Part shown: positions 12,263-23,170 of the stretch, one piece after another
How the letters are laid out: each line of letters opens with the position of its first letter
Numbering within the stretch: position 1 is the first letter of the stretch
Assembly: GCA_013396995.1 (NCBI GenBank)
Contig: VWZP01002541.1
Span: forward strand, 877,858 to 941,857
DNA: 64,000 nucleotides
Direction of reading: 5' to 3'
Origin: Dicaeum eximium
Lineage: Eukaryota > Chordata > Aves > Passeriformes > Dicaeidae
Translations under genes and position numbers: made by a program
Notes under the pieces: generated by a model
What the model was told of the DNA's origin: nothing
What the model saw: the letters and a program-made list of their open reading frames with translations, nothing else
Databases searched by the model: none

Positions 12263-14363
12263 GTGAGTATTGAATTTAAAGGAGAATTTTGTTTGGTAAG
12301 CACCATCATCAACTATTGCAAAATCTCTTAAATATGACTGAATTGAACCCCTAGAGTTCTGTAGTTGACCTATTTGACTGTTTTTATCATAAATGTAACT
12401 GGTACTCCTAATGTATAAAAAGATTTAAGTGACTATGGGCAGTGGTAAGAACTTTTAAATCAGAATACATTAAAAAAAAGGTATGATATTCAGACAGCAG
12501 AGAAATAACTGAATTCTTTACCTATTTACCTACTTAAAACAAATAGTAGATGCTTGGACAGTGTTTCACAGGCTGAATTTTGATATTATGCTCTGTGATG
12601 AATTCATGCTCCTAGCACTGGATGAAAACCAGTGATCTCCTAAGATCACCGTGTTGGTTTAAATTATTTTCAAGTTTTTCGACTTGCTGATTCTGTGCTA
12701 GCAGGCTTTGTGCCTACCTGTATTACTTCTGCTTGTATGGAGCTAGCTCAGAGCCCAGACTGCTGAGCCCTTCCTAACTGCACACAGGAGTCGTGCTCCA
12801 ACTCGAGTGTGATCCAAACTGAGTTACACTGGTTGGCAGCTGAGAAGAAGCTTTATCATGAAACTGCCTCATGAAGTTCTCAGCTGTGGTGGATGGGAAT
12901 GTAAAGCTGGAGTGAATATTTCATTTTCAAAGTAACTGGTCATGGAAGGAGAGCTGAATGGTATTCAGCTGGGATTTTTAGGAAATTAAGGTTCCTTTTC
13001 TTTTAAGTCCCCATAAAAATTTCATTTTTAATGGTTATAATATTTTTTCAATCATATTGCTGCCTGGAGATTTCCTAGCTGCCTAGAGATCCAGCTACCT
13101 TTTACCTGAAATATTGTCATTTTGAATTTTAGATTATTCTGGATAGATGTATATTTACTACCTCTGTCACCTTTTTTAGAGATGAATAAATATTTAATTA
13201 TAAACCAAACTTAGAGCTTGCTGAGCTGAAAAAAAACCTGTTTTCAAGATAAGATGAAACTTGTATTTTTTTGTAAAACTGAAACTCCATGACATTTTAT
13301 ATTGTAAAGGTCATGACTTTCTGTGTGGCAGGAGTACTTTGAGGCTTGCCAGATTCTCAGCTGAGGGGCTGAGGGGGCTAACTTGCCTGAAAGTCTGGGA
13401 TCCAGATACCTCCATCACTGAGTGAATCAATAACCTGAGAAACTCTTTGGACACCTGCATGACAGCTGTAAGACAGCTGATAGTGGAATCAACCATTAAT
13501 TTCCAAGGATATTACAAAGCACTCTGGGAGCTTGCTGCTTTCCAAAAGAGACAAAATCCAGAAAGTGGGAGACCTGGAAGCCTGGGCTTTGCCAGCAGAT
13601 TTGCTAGTCATTGGGGAGCAAAGCAAAAAGCCCTGAAATCCAGCAGTCAGAAAATAGAGATGCCTGCAAATCTCAGAATGCACTTACCAGCCTTTGCAGC
13701 TTTGTGGGCAGAGAGATGACTACTATTTCCTAATACCTCTGTGTCCCAGTGACTTACCTGACAGGCTGGTGAAACACTGGCATTTCAGTCATCTTGAGAA
13801 TCATCATTTGCCTCTTCTTTCAGAACTGGGAACGTGAAGATAATAGGAAAAGGAAGGGAGTGATGTAAAAGGATTTTAAAAGTGAGATTGACTTATTTCA
13901 ACAGATTTATATTCCCTGTTGTGAAACTGTTTTCACTTGACATCTTTTTAAGTGATAATATTTTGTCATGGAAAAAAAAAAAAGGAAAACAGCAAACATC
14001 ATGATTTAAACTGATTTTGCTGTTGGTAAAAACTGAGTGGATTTCCCTTTAGAAAATAAACCCCAAGCATTTCCAGAGAGAGGAAATCAAGGGCTGCTGG
14101 CCTGGTGCTCACTGCTAACTTGCCAGTCTGGTGAGGAAGACAGAGTGTGATCCTACCACCCTGGGGTGATGATTCTGCTCCAAAAGAGGCATCTCAGATG
14201 CAGTTAGAAACCTGCCAGGCTCCCTTATCTTCCCATCTTAAGACCAGAATTTTTCATTAGCCTGTGCAGCTTATCCAGGGGCATTGGACATGTTGCACTC
14301 AGCTCTTGGGACAACACAGAGTGGTCTCAGAGTGTGCCTGGGGGAAGCCCCTGGCCGGGAAGG

Positions 14364-14423
14364 TGTTTAAATGTAGCAGTTTGCACATTTAAATGTATTA
14401 GCACATTTAAATGTAGCAGTTGC
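14364..14423 (+). repeat. Short tandem repeat, three 18-21 bp units
   Basis: Three successive units share the core ATTTAAATGTA: units of about 21, 18 and 21 bp begin near 14364, 14385 and 14403. The first and third also share TTTAAATGTAGCAGTT, while the middle unit lacks part of it. TTTAAA is palindromic, so the array has several small self-complementary cores. Confidence 0.75.
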
Positions 14424-15424
14424 AGTGTTGTCTGACTAATAACAGAGGGAGGAAAGACAAGAAGAAAGTTCCAGGGGAAGGAGACTGGAGGAAAGGAATC
14501 CTGGAATAGTGACCTCAAAGCCTGAGCAGTTTTTGAGGCTTAACTAAAAGGTGATAAAGTCATTCATCAGTGCCTGTGTTTTGCCAGGACATCTCTAGGG
14601 CAAAAGAGATTAAGATCCCATGGGTATATCAGGGCAGAGATGATTGCAGTCAGCTGCTGTCCCACATTTACTCCTTTCAACTGAGTTGTCGTGTTGTTAT
14701 CAAATCTGTCCCCAAAATGTGTAAGTTCATTTTATAATCATGTCCACCAGTCTCCTATATTGATAAACAGGATTTTTTTTAATTTCTAAATTTTCAAAAT
14801 CTGGTTTATTTAATTTTGAACTCTGTTTTGTATTAGGCGTGATCCTAACACAATCTTTGGATAGTTTTTTTTTTTTCCCAGATAAATTCCATTATTTTTT
14901 TATTCTTAACTTTTCCTTGCTTTCTGTGAGCAGTTCTTAAATTGTTGCTCAGGGTACAAAGTGTTTTATATCAGAAAGCCCTGAAGTCTGTTTCCCTCTT
15001 TGGAAAATAATGAATGGGGTGTTCACACACTTTGATAGCCAAGAGTGGTAGGAAAACAAAACCTCTGCTGCAAGTTGGCTTTCCTTGATGGCTCTGTATG
15101 TGAAGGACGCTGCAACAGTGACTGCTCTTGCAAGGAGCCATCCATAGGACAGGTATGCACTGGGAGCAGAGTGGAAGTACACACCTGTCAGCCCAGAACT
15201 GGCTGGGGAGCTGGGAACATTATAGCTGGATTTCGGTTCTTCATCTGGACAGCACTTACAGGACATACAGACAGGATCTGTAAGCACCGGGTGTGAGACA
15301 GAGCTCTGAGGAGGTGGGAGATAAGTGAGTTTTGACTCTTTTACAGACCTCCAAACTTACACCCTCCTGTAACTTAGTACCCGCTAAACTCACTACTGAC
15401 AGAGGAATAATTCACCAAAATGCA

Positions 15425-15660
15425 TTTTAAAATCCCGGCTTTGAGTCCTTTAGGCATTGTAATTCTCGATTATACAGCCCAGACTACACTCTGCAGCGAT
15501 AATTAGGCATTAAATGCTAACAGGATTATTATGGAGATTTCTCCTGACAGCCATTTTGTGCCTAATTAGGTGTTAAGGCCATAAATTTAGGTTTCTCAGC
15601 AGCATTTAGGGCCCTAATAAATTCCTTTAAAGTTTGAAATTGTGGGCTTGTCTTCACAAC
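15425..15660. promoter_or_regulatory. Candidate intronic conserved element / enhancer
   Basis: This block in the last NEBL intron has unique-looking sequence with several homeodomain core sites. TAATTAGGCATTAA (from 15500) and TAATTAGGTGTTAA (from 15563) match at 12 of 14 positions in the same orientation, 63 bp apart. TAATTCTCGATTA (15460-15472) gives two facing TAAT cores. It also keeps CpGs (CCCGG, TCTCGA, GCGATAA) in an otherwise CpG-poor intron. These properties are typical of developmental enhancers, but conservation was not tested. It could act on NEBL or a more distant neighbour. Confidence 0.35.
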
Positions 15661-17739
15661 TGTGCACCACAGTGATGTAGTCAAGCTGCCTTTTAGGAGA
15701 CAGCAGTGGTATGTCCTTTGCCATGGTGCTCTAAGGAAGAGTGAGCATCCTTCTGAGTGAGCTAAACCTCTCTATTTTTCCAATTTTATGTTAGTTTAAT
15801 AAAACATTTAATCTCTTCACCAGTCTTTTCCCATTTAAGGAGACCTATAAGCATGGCTCTAGGCTAAATCCATTTACTGCCTTATACCAGATATAGACTT
15901 GCTACCATTTTTCTTAAATGGACCCTCTTCTGAAATAAATTGTTTAAAAGGCTAACTGCTGCTGAATTTGTTGTTATAGTGTATTTTTCACTGCTTTTTC
16001 AGAGTTAGGTTCAAGGCTCAGCAGTGAGATCAATTGAAATAGTTGGAAAAAATAAGATTCTGAAAGGTGGCTAGTTAAGATTCTTAATAAAGATTAAAAT
16101 AAGTTTCTTTTGGTGGCTAGTTGTCTACTTTATGAATATTTAAGGAATTGTTGGTGATGATAGAACCCAAGCAAATATTTCCTGTCATGTAGTGCATAAA
16201 AAGTGATCCTTTTTTTCATTGAGTTCCATGCACACTTGGAAGACATTAAGGAACTGCTAGGAAAGCACACACCTCTGGATGAAAACTGCTCCTGGTCACA
16301 GCCTGTAGGTCAGCAAAACTACAAGGCATGGCAGAGAACAATAATACAGCACAAGACTCAAATGCAGTTCAGGGTAGACTTGTCAGGAAAGGTGGTGTCC
16401 AATGGTCTCCAGTGTTTAAACAGGAGCTGATTTCTCTTTCTTGTTTAATTTGCACCACCAATGACAGAGCCAAGACTAAAAGTATATTACTAGCATGGGA
16501 ACAGTAATGATGAGTTGCCCTACAGAGTTTGGATTAAATAATTCCACATTTCCAACACGTGACAAATGCCTGCTCACTCCATGTGGAGCAATCTCCACCT
16601 TTTAAAAAAATAGTTTCATTAAAAACACTCAAGCCCCCATATATATGATATGAACTAAAACTAATTCAGAGCTGTTTTCTTGAGCAGAGAAGTTTGCTGT
16701 CTTTTAAAAGGCTCAGACAATAGTACTAGGCATGAACTCACACATTGACTGTTTTGCCTTTTTTTCTTTTAAATTATTGTACCAGAAAAATTCAGCTACA
16801 TATGGTAACACAGCAAAAATTACCAGAAGGGAAATTGGATATTATCAGTGATGCTTGAACTGCTTTTGACTTCTGTTAAGAGCCAGGATAAGGAAAAGAA
16901 AGTACTCTTGGGAATTTTAAAATGAGCTAGTTTTATTCTGCTGTTAAGATACAAGGAGAGACTGTTCTTCCTGACTTTGAAAATCCACTTTGATATCCAG
17001 TAAATGATGGCATTTTATTGGTTATGAGTGAAAATAAATACTCTATTTAGAAAAACAGAGAAAAAAGCTGAAAAGTTGTCTTAGAGTGGGCAGGGTTGTA
17101 TAGAAATTTGTCTTAGCTAATGATGGGACTTTATGTGCTAAATTTTGTCTGAATATGAAAATACAAGTTATTAATAAAAATATTTTTATAGACTTTTAAA
17201 AATCTTGCTTTTCCTTTAGATAATAATGCATTCATAATTCTTAATTTGGGTAAAATCCTATTCAAATGAAGGACATTCAGTGAGATGCAAAAGTTAATGG
17301 CCTGGATGAAGACTGTGTTTCTTCTGGTAGTGAAGGCACAGGAGAAGCTATTTGTGAATCATGCAAATAGGGAGCAGAAACAGAGCTAGCCCTGGGCTGG
17401 ATGTAATGAACTGTTACCAGTGAATTAATGAAACAACAGTTAGAATATTTCAATATGCAGTGAATGGCTTGAAATCTGTTTGTTTGAAGCCATAAGACAA
17501 TCTGAGTGAATAAAATAATTATTTTGCTACTCAGAACAAGGGCCTGTATTCACTGTATATTTGACAGGCTATAGATGGGGGTCCTGTTCCTTTTCAACAG
17601 GAAACTTGTGATTTCTCTCTCTGCTTTTCTCCCTCTATGACTTTTTTTCCTTCTTTTCTTCTTTGTGCAAAGAGAAGGAATCAAGGAATCTCAAGTTTAG
17701 ACTTCAGGCTTTACAGTCTTGTTTTTTTTCCTTCAACAG

Positions 17740-17916
17740 AGAACGTACAGAGCTATGTATGACTACAGTGCTCAAGATGAAGATGAAGTTTCCTTCAGGG
17801 ATGGTGATTATATCATCAATGTGCAACCAATTGATGATGGCTGGATGTATGGTACTGTTCAGAGAACTGGGAAAACAGGAATGCTTCCAGCAAATTATAT
17901 TGAGTTTGTTAACTAA
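17740..17916 (+). CDS. NEBL: NEBL terminal coding exon: SH3 domain and stop codon
   Basis: This exon encodes the complete C-terminal SH3 domain of nebulette / LIM-nebulette, 58 residues and a TAA stop at 17914-17916. It starts on a codon boundary after TTCAACAG, in frame with the 12147-12262 exon. The SH3 hallmarks are all present: the ALYDY-like motif (RAMYDYSAQDEDEVSF, the RT loop with its acidic residues), the GDYI strand, the n-Src/distal-loop tryptophan (DDGWMYGTV), and the Pro/Tyr ligand-surface motif (GMLPANYIEFV). In this family the SH3 domain binds proline-rich Z-disc and adhesion partners, such as zyxin and myopalladin/palladin. The ending IEFVN is characteristic of NEBL; LASP1 and nebulin end in VEAI or similar, so NEBL is preferred over these paralogues. 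There are no frameshifts or missing key residues. Confidence 0.97.
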   Translation, partial: RTYRAMYDYSAQDEDEVSFRDGDYIINVQPIDDGWMYGTVQRTGKTGMLPANYIEFVN

Positions 17917-20900
17917 TTTTGGTCTCTAGTCCTTTGAGCTTTATTATAATTTACTTAAAATCTAACCTTTTAGAAAAAATCAGAAGAATCTTTTAAGAGT
18001 TCATGATCATTACTTTATCACTGCTATAACAGTTTGTATTCTCACTCAGAATCCATTTTCCTTTAAAGAAAAAAAAATCCACAAGAGGCTCAGAGCTTTG
18101 AAAACAGCATTGCTTATAATAGTGCTCTCTCAAAATGAAAAACATATATGGAAGCCTGGTGCTGCCAGTCCTATAAAAACTTTGGTCAATTAACTCTAAA
18201 GGGGTAATGCCTTTTCCTTACACCTCAAAGACGTTATAACCATAAAATTGATTCACTTCTTATGGCACTCTGAAGTCACAGGAGGTTAACATACTGAGTT
18301 TGAACACATCTTCAAATTATTAGGGAAACGTTTAATGTTTAAGCAGTTAGCTTCCTAATAAAAATTAATATGTTGAGTAGGTAATTCAGTCATTGGAAAT
18401 AAAGACAAGTAACATGCCAGTAAAAAACAAACAAACAAAAAAACCAACAAAACCCTACTGCCCAGCAGCCTTACAGTAAAATTTCTATTTTGACAGCAAA
18501 AATTTCCTGACTCTTGCATATCCCCATTTATTCTTGGATTACCCATTTTTTTCTTATTTCCAAGTGATCTGTTAGCTTTGCTTTCATCCTAATCCATCAG
18601 TTATATCCAGGTCTGGATTCATGGTTCTTCAGTATCTTTTCCGCAGAAGATTCCTTGCAAAGACTATCTAAAAATATAAAACCAGTCAACTCTTCTGTTT
18701 CCTTGTAATAATACTTAGCATTTAAATAGAAACTTCCATTAGGGCAACGTACAACCCCTACTTCATGTTAGCTCCTTTGCCTCCCCCTGTAGTGCTGTAA
18801 ATAAATCCCCACGTGCAGTCGCACGGAGCCTGCTGTCACATCCCGTTGTCACCACAGGTAACTCGCTGAATGGCTGCTTTGCTGCTGAGCTGATGTCCCT
18901 GCCCCTGCTGCACAAACACTCCTGCCTCCCTCGAGCAGTGGAGGAGAGCTCTGGTTCTTGTCGTGCATTTCAGATCAGTGGCCTGTTGCTTCAGTTTGCT
19001 CCCAAACTCTTGGTGACCCAACGGTGGGTTGTACGCTTGCCAAATGATTGATGATGGAGAAGACTTTTAGTGACAGTCTTTTAGTGACTTAATCTTTCTC
19101 ATAGCTGACATGGAAGGGAAAGCTTACTTAGCAAAATCCAACATACTCTATGCCATTATGTTTCAGTTTAGCCATCTGTCGAAAACAGTAACAATATTCT
19201 GCTGACAAACCTTCACCTGTGTTATTTGGTGTCTCAACTTATGCCCAGAACTGAGAGATCCAGGTCTCAGTCTGTGAAGCTGGGAGAGCATCTAACAGCT
19301 GGTGACACAGTGGATTGGTATGAGGGATTTTATCAGCAGGCTTGGGTCCCAGGCAACTTGTTTTTGCTTTGACTGGGTGCTGTATTCCCTCACAGGGAAA
19401 AATTGTGTTAAAGATTCATGTGAGAAATTATTCATGTGGATGCAAAAATGTGTAAGAAAGAAAACGTTTTTCTGATAAAATAATTTGTGGAGTTCAGCCA
19501 TGTGCTAAGGAAGTTAACTTTGGAGTAGCTCTCAGAGTACTGAGTCTGGACTGGCTTTCTTTAATTTCTAAAATTTTAAAAGTAGAATTATAGATAGAGC
19601 TTTTAGACAGTTTTGTATTTCTCATCTCACATAGCAGGCAACCCTGCAATAACTATTTAAAAAATAGATAAGGAAGGCAGTATGGATTTGTTATATCAAC
19701 TGAAAATTGTCAATGCAAATTCCTGCAAGTTCTATTTTTGCATACAGTTTTTGCATACAATTTCCAAAGAATTGGTAAGCTTATGCAATTTTATTTTGGG
19801 TCTTGGTAACACTGGGATGATACCAGCTGCAAAGCAGAATGGAATGACTGCATTAAAAAAGAAATTTAAAAATGTGTGACTGTGGAATTACCTGTGCTTT
19901 CTTGTCAGCAGCAGACTAATTTCAAGGCTAAAGCTGCCTAAGAGTATCCACCTTCAAGAAATGTGTTTTAAAAGTAGAATTCCGTGACTGTAAATATGCA
20001 ATTTGTATACTTGACTGCTGTGATTTAAAATCATTGCAAGTTTTGCATAAGGAGCTGCTCTAGCAGCAGACCCTTGTGCATTGCTGGTGACACCCACATG
20101 AAATCAGCAAGTCAAATGGTGTTTTTAAAGGCTGATGTGGTATGCTGAGCTAGAAGCTCTGAAACAAGCAGTTTGCTTCTGTGTTGCTTTTCATCAGTGG
20201 CCATCAGCAGTGAGGAGAGGAATTCCATCTGCTGGCTGGCAAATTTTTCAGATGATGCCTGAGGCACAATTGGCTGTCACTTGCTGCTGTGCTGCTCTAT
20301 TAGCTGTGTAATGCTGACAACAATAAAAACAAGGTGTCAGTTTGCTAACCAAATAAGAATAAAAAAGAAATATAGAGAATATCTATATGGCATTAAGTTG
20401 CAATTTTTAGTGACTTTTAAAACAGAGAGTCTCCACCTATAAATACACAATTGTTCTTCCTAAATGAGGAGACAGCTTACAGGGTTGAATACTTTATGTA
20501 TAGAAGTAAATCAGAAAATGAGCATTTGGTGGCATTGGAGAACTATGTTATGCTGAACAATAGAAATAAAATTTCCTTTATGAATTTTGAATATTCATTA
20601 GCCTGGTAGAGCAGCTAAAGCAGTTTGCAAAAAATAAAAGGTCAAGAAAACAAAACAGTATGTGAATTTTATTTCTCTTGAGACTGGTATGTCAGCAGAA
20701 TTATTAAGCTCTGGTTTAAGTTACTTATTCTTGTAGTCATGTAGAACATTTTTGTCATATATACTTAGAAATTCATATTTATATGGAATGGTTCCTGCTT
20801 TTTTTATATAAAACAAACTTTAGTGTAATTTTGCAGCTTTGTTCTAAGCAATGCAAAGGCCCAAAATTATCAGAATGCAATTATAATTTTTTTTTTTAAT

Positions 20901-22626
20901 AAGAACTAAAATTTGTAAGGCAGGGAGAGTAAGTAATGAACTAAATTGTGCCAGCACACATTTTTCAAAGCATATGTTGGAGACTGTTACATGCAGTGTG
21001 ATATAGGGGTGAAAAGATGCTACATGCTGTCTTGTCACCTTTAAAGTTTATATTCATTTTTAGCACAGCATGTTTCCCTCACTGTTCTTTCTTCCTGTTG
21101 TCAACATTTTTCTGGGGAAAGGTAAGGGCTTTTAAGGACTTGAATTTCTCAAGCTGTTCCAAAGTTCAGGTTGGAAGTCCACATGTTCCCATTTTAGAAA
21201 TAAAAAATTCTGTAAAGAATGCTGTAATTCTTGCTAACATGAGTGTAAATGTAGAAAACAACATAGAGCATATTCATGCATACATACAAGAACAAATGGG
21301 TGCCTTGCTTTTCATTACTCTTTCTTGCCTGGCTATCTTCATTTTTTAAACAAAGCTACCTACAGGTACTGCAGTTGTAATTTTTCATTATGGAACATTA
21401 GCATTTAGTCTTGATGAAACAGGGTTTTCTTGATTACATTTGACATACAATAAACTACTTCAGCAGACTGGGATTTGACGGAGAATCACCTCCCATGGAT
21501 TATGTTTTTGACAAATGTGTCCCTGCTGAGTGTTTCTTGGAGATGTGGAAGGTCTCCAATACTTGGGAAAGGTAATAATTCTAATTTTTATTGTACAGTG
21601 ACTGCATGTCATCTTGTACAATGAAAAAGAAATTACAAATACAGAAGTCTTTGGCAGAAGGTGGTACAGGGTATAAAATCATAGATTTTTATTAAGTTGA
21701 TTAACACTCCATTTAAAATATAGAATATGCTTTAGTTAGTAAATATTTAAATAATATACTGAAACAGACAGAAGATGCTGTTGAAAGAAGTCCTTCAAAC
21801 TGATGTGCTGGCAAATGCAAAGTACTAGTGAGCTGTAGAAGATTAAACCATTTTGCAATGCTTTAGTGATTTTCTCCAGCTTTATGCCATAGGAACCCCC
21901 ATCTCTCCTTTGGAAAGAAAACCTGAAAGCTCTATTTCCTAAACTGCCTGCACTACAACAGTATATTCAAAGGAATTTCATATGCTTCTTGTGTCTGATA
22001 AATAGAATTTGCATATTGTACTTAAGTTGTAATCCAGTTGTTGTTGACATTTGTTTGATTATTATTATTTTAGGGGGGAAAATAAGCTATACTGTAGCAT
22101 TTCAATTGTGTATTTAATATTACTATTAGAAATTGCTAGACCATTGGAAGACAGCAATGACTGTATTGACATTGATTAGCATGATGTGGAAAATCTCCCA
22201 GCTGTTGGTTTTTGCAGTGTGATATAAAAGCAAAAATGAACCGCTGTGCAGTTTGGCTTATGTTTGCTTTAAAGTGTGTAAAGTTTTAGTTATTTTGCAA
22301 AACTGTACTGTATTTGGGGGTATACAGTTATGAAGGTAACAATTGTTTTTCAAAGGACAGATAAACTTACTCTTGGATCATATGATGTATCATCTTAATT
22401 TGGCTTTTGTTATGCAGAAAGTCAACACCAGCTATTAAAATATATTTTAGTAGAAATGCTTTAATTCCTGTTTCTTCCTCTACACTGTGAATATTTAAGC
22501 TTTGGTGGACTAGAGCAACATCATGCTGCCCAAAGTACTAACCTATGCAACCTAGTTCACATTTTAGTTGATGTCACAGTGGATGTAACATAACAATTTA
22601 TTTTGCATTACATTAAACTTCATTCA

Positions 22627-22632
22627 AATAAA
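22627..22632 (+). terminator. NEBL: Candidate NEBL polyadenylation signal (AATAAA)
   Basis: A canonical AATAAA lies in the presumed distal 3' UTR, followed within about 45 bp by a T-rich/TGTATG-type stretch. It is one of several alternatives; use of this site would leave the miR-1 site at 22904 out of the message. Confidence 0.25.
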
Positions 22633-22903
22633 ATATTAAACCCAGCACTATGTATGTATTATATTCATAAACAACACTCTGTAAAGCTACCATACCCATT
22701 AGTATAAGCTCTCAAAGATGAATATTGCTTTAACTAAGGAAGCTTTGAGTTTTCAAACTTGAGTAGAATATTTAGCACCATTTGTCAAACTTGACCCCAG
22801 AAAACAGTTTCCTAAAACACTGTTTTACTTCAGACATGCCCTCTCCTTAAAAGGTTTGCCTTTTTCAGTCTGCATTTGTAACCCTTCAACAGAACATCAA
22901 GTT

Positions 22904-22911
22904 ACATTCCA
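22904..22911 (+). promoter_or_regulatory. NEBL: Perfect miR-1/206 seed-match 8-mer
   Basis: ACATTCCA is the complement of the miR-1/206 seed (bases 2-8) plus the flanking A. miR-1 is the dominant microRNA of cardiac muscle, where nebulette is expressed. The site is only meaningful if polyadenylation occurs downstream (23033 or 23148). A given 8-mer is expected by chance about once in 65 kb, so one in a 5-kb UTR is only suggestive. Confidence 0.3.
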
Positions 22912-23032
22912 TAACCCTTGGTTTGTTTAAATAAGCAAATATAGTAAGTGAAGGAGGTCCACTGTTTTAATTGATACTGGTTTTCTTGTCTTTGAATGGG
23001 AATTTGGTTAGGTGTGCTCACAGTGCAGCACT

Positions 23033-23038
23033 AATAAA
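23033..23038 (+). terminator. NEBL: Candidate NEBL polyadenylation signal (AATAAA)
   Basis: CTAATAAAAAAATATT contains a canonical hexamer in an A-rich setting, at about the distance from the stop expected for a 5.1-kb 3' UTR. It is one of two close candidates for the distal end. Confidence 0.3.
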
Positions 23039-23147
23039 AAAATATTGGATTACTGGCTTCTTTAAGACAATTTTATATACAAATGTCATCTTTATTCATT
23101 TATACAAGTAAATTATTTTTGAAACATTGTAAGAAAGTTTAAGTTAA

Positions 23148-23153
23148 AATAAA
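23148..23153 (+). terminator. NEBL: Candidate distal NEBL polyadenylation signal (AATAAA)
   Basis: A canonical AATAAA lies 5.2 kb after the stop, followed about 35-70 bp later by T/GT-rich sequence (TTGCCTGTAGTTG, then TTTTATTTATTTGAGTG). I favour this site or the one at 23033 as the main distal end, from expected UTR length only. Confidence 0.35.
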
Positions 23154-23170
23154 ATCCAGAAGTATTTTGG

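Larger units (their letters stand above)
12263..17739 (+). other. NEBL: NEBL last coding intron
   Basis: This 5477-bp intron runs from GTGAGT to a T-rich tract ending CAACAG. It has no recognised mobile element. It contains a short three-copy repeat (14364-14423) and a possible conserved enhancer-like block (about 15425-15660). Moderately long open frames (13447-13719 on +, 15045-15296 on + and 14949-15287 on -) do not resemble any protein I know and have no coding support; 13300-13830 and 14080-14700 are simply less A+T-rich than their surroundings. Confidence 0.85.
17917..23170 (+). other. NEBL: NEBL 3' untranslated region (end uncertain)
   Basis: The sequence directly after the NEBL stop is A+T-rich without a coding frame. 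Mammalian NEBL messages have a 3' UTR of roughly 5-6 kb (recalled), which would place the end here near 23.0-23.2 kb, where two AATAAA hexamers occur (23033 and 23148). Earlier AATAAA hexamers at 18357, 18398, 18800, 20322 and 22627 could give shorter forms. Visible motifs include TGTANATA Pumilio-type sites (18796-18803, 19989-19996) and a miR-1/206 8-mer (22904-22911). The open frame at 21017-21349 lacks homology I recognise. No retrotransposon was seen, which fits a constrained UTR. The 3' boundary is an inference. Confidence 0.6.

Noticed and set aside
13447..13719. 90-codon frame in the last NEBL intron, tested as an extra NEBL exon
   Set aside because: It does not resemble nebulin repeats, the linker or SH3 sequence, and its frame and edges do not give a compatible splice pair. 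The two flanking NEBL exons already join in frame without it.
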